Assembly: GCF_030253575.1 (NCBI RefSeq)
Contig: NC_080559.1
Coordinates: 29,786,501 to 29,850,500, forward strand
Length of the DNA stretch: 64,000 bases
Source: Rhododendron vialii
Lineage: Eukaryota > Streptophyta > Magnoliopsida > Ericales > Ericaceae
Reading direction: 5' to 3'
Numbering within the stretch: position 1 is the stretch's first letter; each line of letters starts with the position of its first letter. The notes under the pieces are model-generated. The model ran no database searches. It was not told where the DNA came from and saw only the letters and a program-made list of their open reading frames with translations. Below are positions 1 through 8,834 of this stretch, in pieces. Both the position numbers and the translations under genes were made by a program.

Positions 1-242
1 GCAGGTTGCACTTAGCTTGCTGCCCGGACACCATGACCATGTAGACTTTGGATCTTTAGAACAAACTCCTTTTTTTACGGTTTCAATAAATTTTTTAAAA
101 ATTCCCTCTCTCTCAATTTGTTTGTTCAATTTGAGGAATACAACTTTTTAAGAGAATACAATCATTGCACCTATAAATGCTCGACTTTCTAAAAATTGCC
201 CTCCTAACTTTTTGATAAAGAGTACTTTATTTCAAATAGTAA

Positions 243-1315
243 GGCCATCCACAGTGGTATAATAAAAAATGAATAACCAAAAGTTGACACATCAGCTTTT
301 GATTATTCACTTAAGAGATTGCTAAGTTTAATAATATTGAGGTTCACAATGGTCACTTCTAGTTCATAACCAAAATAAAGGGTCCACTACAATTTCACAC
401 AATCTCTCTCTCCCTCTTTATTTTCTGCCATTCACTTCTCTCCATTATGTTTTTTTTTTTTGGCAAAAATATATCGAATATATGGTGTTCTTCATAGTGT
501 TATCTATCAAAACAACACCGAAACTTTTTTTTTCTTGTTCCTATAGCCTATATCACAAATCCACCACTCTCTTAATCTTTCAAAAAAAAAAAATCGAATG
601 TGTTCTTAAATTTGAAAAAGAATGCAAGGTTCTTCCTCTTTATTTTTTTTGCAAGGTTCTTTATTACTCAACCATAGGGGTAGGAACAAAAAATGAATAA
701 CCACTTTTTAGTTGAAAAAATCAAATTTTTTTGCTAAAAAGTGATTATTTATCAAAATACTTGGGTAAAAGTAAAAGAAAAAAAACACTTTTCCAGATTC
801 CTCTCATTGAGACGAATCAATAACCCATAAAAGTTTGGTGCAAAACTAAAAAATGAGAAAAAAATTCAAATAAAGACAATTTTCAGATTTAAGTTAAATT
901 CATAAGAATGCAGCCTAAAATAGAAACGGAAAAGAAGAGTAAAATATCTTAATCTCCAGCAACGATGGGTTAAATTATAGATGATCGAGAAATATGAGTT
1001 TCACTTTTGAAAGAAAAGAAAGAGAAACAGTTTGTAGTTGAAACGAAGAAGATATAGAGCAAGTGAATAAGAGAATAATAAATAGTAGTTGAAATACGTG
1101 TGTATATAAATTTTGGAACTAGTTAACTTATGTAGTGTGGGGTTCACAAATTTTGATTATTGAAAAAAGTTGCTAGTTTTTGTTATCCAAAGCCCAAAAT
1201 TTGATTATTTCTAAGGATGTTGCTAAGTTTGATTATTCCATTGTGAGCCATTTTTTACACTAATATTGTTAACTTTAATAACAATTGGCTTTTGGTTATA
1301 CCACTGTGGATGGCC
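243..1315. mobile_element. PIF/Harbinger-type (Tourist-like) element, copy 1
   Basis: The ends are inverted repeats of GGCCATCCACAGTGGTATA, and both flanks carry TAA (240-242 and 1316-1318), the 3-bp target duplication of PIF/Harbinger elements. The interior is A/T-rich and has no transposase; a 72-codon ORF inside it is not conserved as a protein. Two related copies lie at 61474-62254 and 62312-63392. It sits in the flank, probably intron 1, of the minus-strand receptor gene whose first exon is at 1701-2451. Confidence 0.85.
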
Positions 1316-1416
1316 TAAGAGACAATTAAAAAGATAATTTTGTAGCTTTTGGTTCCTGACAAATAAAAGTTAAAAAGTGAATAAACAAATTGTGAGAGGG
1401 AGGGAGTAATACACTA

Positions 1417-1688
1417 CTCCCTCCGTCTATTTTTAAGTGTCCTGCTTCGTAACTCCAACATATTAAAAAGACATCATCATTATACTTTTCATATCAACTT
1501 TTTCCTCCACTTTCCTTACTTACCCATCATCATTACACTTTTACTCACTAACTTTTCAAAATAAAATCTACTTTTAGGGACAAAATAGACAATACACCAA
1601 CTTTTACTCCCCTAACTTTACAAAATGGATACTTATTAAGGGACAGCCCAAAATAAAATATTGGACACAAAAAAAGGGACGGAGGGAG
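1417..1688. mobile_element. Stowaway-type MITE beside a splice donor
   Basis: The ends are CTCCCTCCGTC and GACGGAGGGAG, the standard Stowaway (Tc1/mariner) terminal repeat. The left flank has TA (1415-1416); the right flank reads CA, consistent with a mutated TA. The right end lies 6 bp from the donor hexamer of the receptor exon at 1701-2451, so the element sits at the very start of that intron. No coding capacity. Confidence 0.8.
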
Positions 1689-1700
1689 CATTACACTTAC

Positions 1701-2451
1701 AAGAATAGTCACAAACGGCGCTGACATTCACAGAATCCCCGAAGCAGGAAGCCCTTTTCCTGCATCTTTCACAGCCTCCAACGTTGTAATCCCACGTAAT
1801 ATCAAACCCATACCCTAACTCCTTATTGAGATCCAACCACGACAAATTCGATCCCCTTTTTCTGATCAACCGCGACGTAGAAATGTATGACACCTCCAAA
1901 AGGCACGAATCGGCAAAATCCCAAACCCTAACATATCTGCCCGCCACGACATACGAATAATACCCATTTCCAGATTTGTCTCTAGTACTGTTACAATAAC
2001 GAGTCCTGTTTATGTAACTAGGAGATTGGACTGGTTTCTCACAACTGAGGAACAAGACCGAGCTCCAAGACGAATAATAGGAAAAACTCAGGGGGTAGAA
2101 ATCGCTACCGTTGAAAGAGGAGAGAGGGAAAGAGGAGCAAATATTGTTGGTTTGGATTCCTACGTTGACTAGACGGATTGAGTGGTTGGTGTAATCGATT
2201 GATTGGACGTAGTATTTTCCGGATAAGAGACGAAGGACCGTGCGATTGTTTTTGTCGCAGGAAAGAGTATAGAGGTAGTCGTTACAGGTGTTGGATGGGT
2301 CGCCTTGTAATTGGAAAGGGAAGGAGATGTTGTGGATGTCTCCGCAGGAATTAATAAATTGCTGGTTTTGATTTCCGTCGCAGGATACTGAAAACAGGAT
2401 GAGGAGAAGAAGAAGAAGAGGGGGTTTGTTACCCGCTGGCGCGAGGGCCAT
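1701..2451 (-). CDS. LRK10L-type receptor, ectodomain exon 1 (rest off-window)
   Basis: This is the first exon of a GUB_WAK-type receptor of the LRK10-like (rust resistance kinase) class. It starts MALAPAGNKP, then a leucine-rich signal peptide (about residues 10-25) and a cysteine-rich extracellular domain (CGDIHNISFPFQLQGDP, then CERCRKRASCFG near the end). Several N-x-S/T sites are visible. I start at 2451, not at an upstream in-frame ATG (2610), because the extra residues are read from a GA microsatellite and because MALAPAGNKP recurs in the relic copy at 41.06 kb. The exon is open and ends at a GTAAGT donor (1695-1700) in phase 1, as in the complete paralogue at 46174-50531. The transmembrane and kinase exons must lie left of the window or be lost. 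It is head-to-head with the plus-strand gene at 3172. Confidence 0.75.
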
Positions 2452-2459
2452 TCCCTCAA

Positions 2460-2460
<1 letters not shown>

Positions 2461-2498
<38 letters not shown>
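2461..2498. repeat. (GA)n microsatellite
   Basis: An uninterrupted run of GA dinucleotides just upstream of the start codon at 2451, in the presumed 5' leader of the minus-strand receptor gene. Shorter GAGA tracts recur in the decayed copies near 41.48 and 43.6 kb. Confidence 0.95.
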
Positions 2499-2501
<3 letters not shown>

Positions 2502-2707
2502 TTCTGCTTTTGTTGGATGACAAAAAATTTAGTTTCGAAGCTGATGAGAAGGGAGAAAATGATAAACGAAATTCAGTGAATAGAAATGAAGATAAAAGAT
2601 AGATAAACATGGGGAGCTCAATAAGTCAAGGTCAATATCGGTGACTTTGAACACTGATTGCTGAGAAGAAAGGGAGCCACACAAACGTTCATCTCAAACC
2701 TTTTTTA

Positions 2708-3073
2708 GAGCATCTCTGATCCATCTCTATTTCCTCCAAAATAGAGGATGGATGTAACACATTGAGGGGAGATTTTGTAATTTATTCCATTTTTTCTTCA
2801 TTTTTTGTACTTTTTAGGAGAATCTTTGAGGGACCCATCGTCCTTTTTAGAGTTTGGAGAAATTTTGTACTCCAAATTTACTTTTTGTCCTCCATTTTTA
2901 GAGGACCAAATTTACTTTTGGAGGACCAAACTCTAAAAAGGACGGTGGGTTCCTCAAAAATTCTCCCAAAAAGTACAAAAAGTGAAGAAAAAAGAGAATA
3001 AATTATAAAATCTCCCCTCAATGTGTCACATCCATCTCTATTTTGGAAAAATAAAAATGGATTGGAGATGCTC
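2708..3073. mobile_element. Tourist-like MITE inside the divergent promoter
   Basis: Terminal repeats GAGCATCTC...GAGATGCTC are flanked by TTA on both sides (2705-2707, 3074-3076), the PIF/Harbinger signature. The two halves are complementary over about 150 bp, so the element can fold into one long hairpin. No transposase. It lies between the start codons at 2451 and 3172. Confidence 0.85.
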
Positions 3074-3171
3074 TTAAACGAATCTATTTCTATAGCAAAA
3101 TGGAACTACAACTCTACAAAAGATTTTCGGAAAGAGAGAGCGAGAGATATTTTATATAGGAGAATAGCACC

Positions 3172-6100
3172 ATGTCCATATATTTTTTCCTCTTCTTTCT
3201 CCTAAGCCTTTCCACAGCCCAGGACGATTGCAGTACTCCAAAAACATGCTCCGATTACGGTCCACCAATCCACTTCCCATTCCGTCTAAAGAACCACCAC
3301 CCACAACACTGCGGCTACCACAGCTTCGACCTCTCTTGCTCTCCAAACAACAACGCCACCGTTCTCAACCTCCCTAATTCGGTCAAAGTTCTAGTCACCC
3401 ACATCGATTACAAATCCCGACTGATTCAGATTAAAGACCCAAACAGCTGCTTCCCACAGCAGCTTCAAAACCTCCATTTGTCCGCCACTCCCTTTCAATT
3501 TGAAAAAACGTTCAATTTTAGTTTATTCAGTTGCCCTTCAACGAAACTGGGCTTTTCGTTTTCCGTCACTTGCTTCAGTGGTGATGGTCCTGAAGTGTAT
3601 GCCGAGTATGGTGAGGGGCTTATCTATTACCATGATCCGCCCTTGATGCTATCTTGCAGAAAGATGTATGATTTGTCGGTTCCGATCGAGGCGTTTCAAC
3701 AAGCTGATCTACAATTGAAATGGCACCATCGAGTTGAAGGCAAGTTTTTTGGGTACCCTCTTTCTCTACTCTCCCATTTGTTTCATTTGCAAGCTCGAAC
3801 CAGAGGAAGTTAAAAGGAACTTTGCATACCCACAACAAGGGTTAATTACTTGTTGTCCCCTTTATTTATACACATTTTTCACTTTATCCCCTCCAACTAT
3901 AGAATGTTACAACCTACCTCCTTTATCTTCCAATTCCTAACACATAAGGCCTGCCGTTAGTCTTTTTTTTTTAATCCGCTCCTGCCGTTAATCTGGAATC
4001 CAAAAAATCGTCAAAGGGGCATGTGCATGTCACATGATCTGTAAAAAGAAAAAAATTAAGTGCTCTAATTTTCAATCCGTTTGAATCGGTGTGAAGATCT
4101 TATTTCTCTGATCATTTTATTCCAAAAGATCATAATTAATTTTTGGTTCTAGGGCTCTCGTTAGTTAGCCCTAAAAGATATTTGGTTCTACTACTTTTTA
4201 GGACTAATTAATGAGAGCTCTAGAGTCAAAAATTAACTATGACTCTTTAAAATAAAATGATAATGGAAATAAGATCTTTGTACCGGTTCAAAGGGATTAA
4301 AAATTGGAGCACTTAATTTTTCATAAGTACTTTATACGGAGTATATTAAAAAATATGATTAAAAAATTAAGTGCTCCAATTTTTAATCTGTTTGAACCGG
4401 TACAAATATTATGATACGGAGTATACTAACTAACAAGAGCCCTAGAGCCAAAAATTAATTATGATTCTTTAAGATAAAATAATCAAAGACATAAGATTTT
4501 AGCATCGATTCAAACAGATTGAAAATTAAAGCACTTAATTTTTTTTTATTTTTTACAGATCATGTAACATGCACATGCCCCTTTGATGATTTTTTGGATC
4601 CCAGACTAACAGCATGATCGGATAAAAAAATAAAAACTAACGACAGGCCTTATGTGTTAGGAATTAGAAGATAAATGGGGTAGGTTGTAGCGTTCTATAG
4701 TAGGAAGGGGTAAAGTGAAAAATGTGTATAGATAAAGGGGGCAACAAGTAATTAACCCCCACAACAATAGATCTTGTTAAACTTCTTAGAAAAAGCAAGT
4801 GCTGTTTTTTTTGGATCCGGATCCGGATCCGTTTTTTGAAGTTACAATTGTCCCATTTGGCTACAACCTACAGCCTTGTGAGAGGTCATGGGTTTTTTTT
4901 TTTTTTGGCATAGGAGAATGTTAGTATGTTAGTCAACGAAGTTCAGAGGTTATCCAAACTTGTTCTTCGTGGGGTTCGAACACTGGCCACCACTGGAGAG
5001 ACACATAAGCAAAACCAACTCAACTAAGCTTGATTTCTAGAGGTCATGGCTTGGACGAGGTAAAATCTCATAGTTCAATTTTGTTCATCCTCTTTAAAAA
5101 AAAAGGGGTGAAAGTTATCATCTATTTTATTAGTTGAAATAGTGTAGGTACACTTTTTGAGAAGCATGACATTATTTTGCGGTGGGATTCATACTATTTC
5201 AACCAATAAGAATAAGGATAATGTTCACCATCTTTTTAGGAGGGTGAACAAAATTAAATTCAAAATTTCATAACGTGGGAATATCTAATTCAACCATGGG
5301 AGATTTTGTATTATTAATCCCATTATTTTTAATTCGGTGGGCTTCTACATCTCCTACACTAATAGTGGCATCTCCGGAAATTTTTTTGATGGTAGTTATC
5401 AAAGATGAAAGAACCATAAATTTCATAAAATTTGAAAAGAAAATACTAATTAAAACTTCTCCGATTAAAATTAGTATACTAATTATCTACTACTCCCATT
5501 ATTTGTGGTGAAACGAATTAAGTAGATTGTTTCCCTCTGCGGGGAAATCAATTGAATCAACATGGTAAATTTTGACAATTAGCTCCACGGTTGGGACTGA
5601 GATAAGCGTCCAAGTTTAACATTTTAAAATATTGGGTGTTCAATATTATAGTGGTCTATGTAACGTGTGTATCAAAGTTGAAGGTATTTCACTGGGTGGG
5701 GATGCACAAACATTGACGTGGGCTTACACTTCATAATAATAATAATGCGACTTACTCATACCCAAGCCCGCCTAATAAATAATCGGGCTTCAATTAATAA
5801 TCTCAAGCTCTGTTCAATTAAAATTTTATTTCCCAAAACTATCCAATAAGACCATTATTTTTCTAAAGCATTGTACCCAAACATAAATTAATCAATCATG
5901 ATGCTCACAAATTAGAATTGACAACCGAAATAATTAAACTTAAAGTTCTAAGTTTTTTCATCACTACTAAAAAACTGACTCATAAAAAGTTCTAATAATT
6001 AAATATCCCCACAGTAATTAAAGTGTTCAAAAAGTTGGAACTCTCCAATATCCATGAAGCTATAACTTTGCAAAAACTTCTCCAAGGTGTCTCACCTACA

Positions 6101-7660
6101 AAAGGAGAACCTTAAGACTTATCGGGATAACATAATAGTATACATATACCTATACATACATACCTACATACCTATATCCTACGGAGTATTAAAAATAGGA
6201 GTTCTTTTATTTTTATCTGGCCGGGCTGGGCCTTAAGTGATTTTCACAACCCTATACCATTTACTAAACGGACATAAAATCTCAACCCAACCCAACCCAA
6301 CCCTATAAGCTTAAACACAAATCCCAAACCCTAAAAAAGAGGGCTAGGCTGGGCGGGCTACTAGACGATGTACATCCTTATCCACTAAGTACTCTCCACA
6401 AGTCGTGGCACTACTGCTTGCTAGTGCCATCAAACAACGGGCCCTAGATAGTAGTCAGACTGAAGCTTTAAACACCATTTTCAGCACATAAAGAAAAAAT
6501 ATAACGGGTCTTCTCTATCTTTCACAGGTCCTGACTGGGAGATTGCATGTGAAACTTTAGGCTCATTTTTGCTTCTTGTAATCTTCATTGCAATGTATTG
6601 GTTCTATAGACAAAAGAAAATAAAGAGAAAGGATCATCTAAAGATTGAGAGGTTCTTGGAGGATTATAGAGCTTTGAAGCCGGCAAGATACTCTTATGCC
6701 GATATTAAGAAAATTACAAACCAATTCAAGGACAAAGTAGGCCAAGGAGGATATGGAATAGTATACAGGGGACAACTTTCCAATGATGTTTATGTTGCGG
6801 TTAAGATCCTCAATAGCACTAACGGAAATGGAGAAGAGTTCATCAACGAAGTGGGAATAATTGGTACAATCCACCACATCAATGTGGTTCGCCTGGTTGG
6901 ATATTGTGCCGACGGATTCAGAAGAGCACTTATTTACGAGTTCTTACCAAATGATTCGTTGGAAAAGTTTGCATCATCTGATCGCGACAAGCGTTTACTT
7001 GGTTGGAAAAAGCTGCTAGAAATTGCTATGGGCATAGCCAAAGGAATTGAGTATCTTCACCAAGGATGTGACCAACAAATCCTTCATTTCGATATTAAAC
7101 CACATAACATCTTGTTGGACGAGAACTTGAATCCGAAGATAACAGATTTTGGTCTAGCTAAATTGTGTTCTAAGGAACAAAGTGTTGTATCCATGACTAC
7201 TGCTCGCGGTACCATTGGCTATATTGCACCAGAAGTGTTCTCAAGGAACTTCGGGAATGTGTCATACAAATCAGATATTTATAGTTTCGGAATGTTGTTG
7301 CTTGAAATGGTAGGAGGAAAAAAGAATTTCGATGTAATGGTCAATAGCACTAACCAAATTTATTTTCCCGAATGGATTTACAATCGTTTGGATAGTGGAG
7401 AAGAGCTAGGAATTCATATTCAAGATGAAGGAGATGCCAAGATTGCAAAAAAGTTGGCAATCGTAGGACTTTGGTGCATTCAATGGTATCCAGTTGACAG
7501 GCCTCCAATGCATGGTGTGATTCAAATGTTGGAAGGAGATGAAGACACTCTGATCAAGCCTCCCAATCCATTTGCCTCTACAAATCCAACTTTGGCCACG
7601 GGTCAAGCGAGTGGAAGGCCTTTTAACAGTGAGTTGGAAGTTATTGTTGAATCCGAGTGA
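3172..7660 (+). CDS. Receptor-like kinase, ATL21-like ectodomain + LRK10-type kinase (gene A)
   Basis: Exon 1 starts at 3172 (MSIYFFLFFLLSLSTAQDD, signal peptide) and carries a GUB_WAK_bind ectodomain of the ATL20/21/22 type (HFPFRLK, HCGYHSFDLSC, CFPQQLQN). Exon 2 (6528-7660) holds a transmembrane segment (GSFLLLVIFIAMYWFY) and a complete kinase: glycine loop GQGGYG, VAVK lysine, HFDIKPHN catalytic loop (non-RD), DFG, APE. Compared with its paralogue at 52156-54534, the end of the ectodomain is shortened and the KCEAEGMFCG cysteines are lost. The GT donor inherited from the paralogue (3753) gives the wrong phase and a stop. A strong GC donor (AAG then GCAAGT, exon end 3739) gives phase 1 and joins the kinase in frame (566 residues). 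The intron holds a MULE and a SINE. It is either a functional gene using a GC-AG intron or an early pseudogene. Confidence 0.7.
3839..4758. mobile_element. MULE-type element in the intron of gene A
   Basis: The element starts GGGTTAATTACTTG and ends in its inverse. Its flanks carry the exact 9-bp target duplication CCACAACAA (3830-3838 and 4759-4767), the Mutator-like signature. Inverted repeats of roughly 300 bp are followed inward by a second palindromic pair, so nearly the whole 920 bp can self-pair. No transposase. The paralogous intron (about 52955) reads GCATACCCACAATAG without the element, an empty site. Confidence 0.9.
4892..5038 (-). mobile_element. tRNA-derived SINE in the intron of gene A
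   Basis: Read on the minus strand, this has an A-box-like TAGTTGAGTTGGT, a B-box GTTCGAACCCC and a poly-A tail (poly-T at 4893-4906 on the plus strand). An 11-bp target duplication AGAGGTCATGG flanks it (4881-4891 and 5039-5049). That is the structure of a plant tRNA-related SINE about 147 bp long. Confidence 0.88.
5050..6527. other. Remainder of the gene A intron
   Basis: A/T-rich intronic sequence with no convincing coding region. It holds an inverted repeat at about 5115-5215 (TTAGTTGAAATAGTG against ACTATTTCAACCAATAAG), a probable short MITE remnant, and a (CCCAA)n tract near 6285-6303. It ends in a pyrimidine-rich stretch and the acceptor TTTCACAG at 6527. Confidence 0.6.
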
Positions 7661-8200
7661 GAAAGATAAAACCACTATCTTTATCATCAATTGATACGTG
7701 ACACCGTGAGATATTAATTTACCGATCTATAGCCTTACCATAGAGCTTCTGTTGTGCTTTGAGTAAGTGATTTGCCTCCAATGTACTGGTATTAGAAGAT
7801 CACGCCCAATTCGTAACGTTACTTTTATCGTCTTTTCTAGAGTTATTGATGGGATTTCTATCCCTTTGTTGTAGTCCATGGTAGCTAAGAAACATTTTGT
7901 ACCGTAACAAAAACTAAGACTTTTGCAGATTAAAGCTTGTGGTATAGTTGTTTGGAAATTTACTGGAAATATTGCTGATAAATCTCGTTCTTGTGGTCAA
8001 ATTGAATGATACCATCCAGAGATTATTAAATTTGCAAGAAGCTAGAGACATTGATCACTTAACAGGTCTGCTTTCCCTTTTGTGATTCTATCAACTTTTT
8101 CTTTCTTTCTTTCTTTTCTTAACACATGCAATGATCTCTAGCAAGTCATTAAGTACTTCAATTGCACTTAACAAAAAGACAAAATAAAAATAAAAAACCA
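7661..8200. other. 3' flank of gene A, conserved in other copies
   Basis: Non-coding sequence after the kinase stop codon. It aligns by eye with 43693-44230 and partly with 54535-54830, which shows that the duplicated block extends past the gene. A (TTTC)n-like tract lies near 8100. No ORF of interest. Confidence 0.6.
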
Positions 8201-8204
8201 AAAT

Positions 8205-8400
8205 CTACACTGCTTGAGCCCGCAGAGACCGATCAAGAGAGTTCCTACAGACTGAACAAGGAGCATTTGTGCGAAGCCATTCATGGATGCAATCCGCGTG
8301 GAAGCAATGCCTACATTTGTGTTTGCTCCACAGCATTTCCTTGGGCCTGTACTCAGAAGGAGAAATTTTCATGCATGGTGACGAGAAAGTGAATGGTTTA
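8205..8400 (-). pseudogene. RING-H2 finger fragment (ATL20/21/22-like)
   Basis: On the minus strand the sequence reads EYRPKEML, then CRHCFHADCIHEWLRTN and CSVCRNSLDRS before a stop at 8205-8207. This is the second half of an ATL-type RING-H2 domain (Cys, His, His, Cys and the final Cys-x2-Cys). The first Cys-x2-Cys, normally CSICLSEY, is replaced by KISPSEY, so zinc binding cannot be complete. No ectodomain exon precedes it on this strand. The known ATL20/21/22 proteins combine this RING with the same GUB_WAK-type ectodomain that is joined to a kinase at 3172 and 52156, so the fragment hints that an ATL gene once stood here. A second copy is at 44243-44461. Confidence 0.7.
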
Positions 8401-8473
8401 AATCTGTTGACGGTTCATATTTTGGAACAAGTCGAAAAGGAAGCTACAAACGTCTTCGTTGGCATGAAAACGC

Positions 8474-8674
8474 CTCAATTGGCATATTTCAATTTTGAAA
8501 AATCCAGCATCTGCAAATTCGCTTCAGTATTTTTGGTAACAAATTTCCAATACCCCATACCCAGGCTGAAAGCCCTCAATTGGCATATTTCAAAATTGAT
8601 AAATCCAGTATCGGCAAATTCGCTTCAGCATTTTTGGTAACAAATTTCCAATACCTCTTACGCCTGCTGAAAGC
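8474..8674. repeat. Tandem duplication, 2 units of about 101 bp
   Basis: Two adjacent units both begin CTCAATTGGCATATTTCAA and include TTGGTAACAAATTTCCAATAC. They lie between the RING fragment and the 3' end of the PPR gene. Differences between the units are few. Confidence 0.85.
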
Positions 8675-8834
8675 AAAATGAAGACATTGAATTGTAAAAC
8701 AGGTTTTGGTTGCAATCAATGCAATACATATTTACCTCCGAAATCTACAATATGAAGAAGATTGCAGTTAAAAATTTAGTAGCCGAGACCTTCAAAACTG
8801 AAAGAATGAAATTGTCTTGCTCAAGAAACGGTCA

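Larger units (their letters stand above)
2452..3171. promoter_or_regulatory. Divergent promoter between two receptor genes
   Basis: 720 bp separate the start codons of two head-to-head receptor genes. A 366-bp MITE (2708-3073) makes up half of it, so the original spacer was about 350 bp. The segment with GGAGCTCAATAAG, TCAATATCGGTGA and GAACACTGATTGCTGAGAAG recurs at 40.1-40.5, 41.3-41.5 and 42.8-43.25 kb, showing that this promoter was copied several times. Transcription starts cannot be placed from sequence alone. Confidence 0.6.

Noticed and set aside
482-700. 72-codon ORF
   Set aside because: Lies inside a Harbinger-type element; low-complexity, and its relatives at 61-63 kb do not keep the frame.
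3172-3813. Treating exon 1 of gene A as a stand-alone 213-residue protein
   Set aside because: The last 20 or so residues are intronic by comparison with gene B, which splices in this region.
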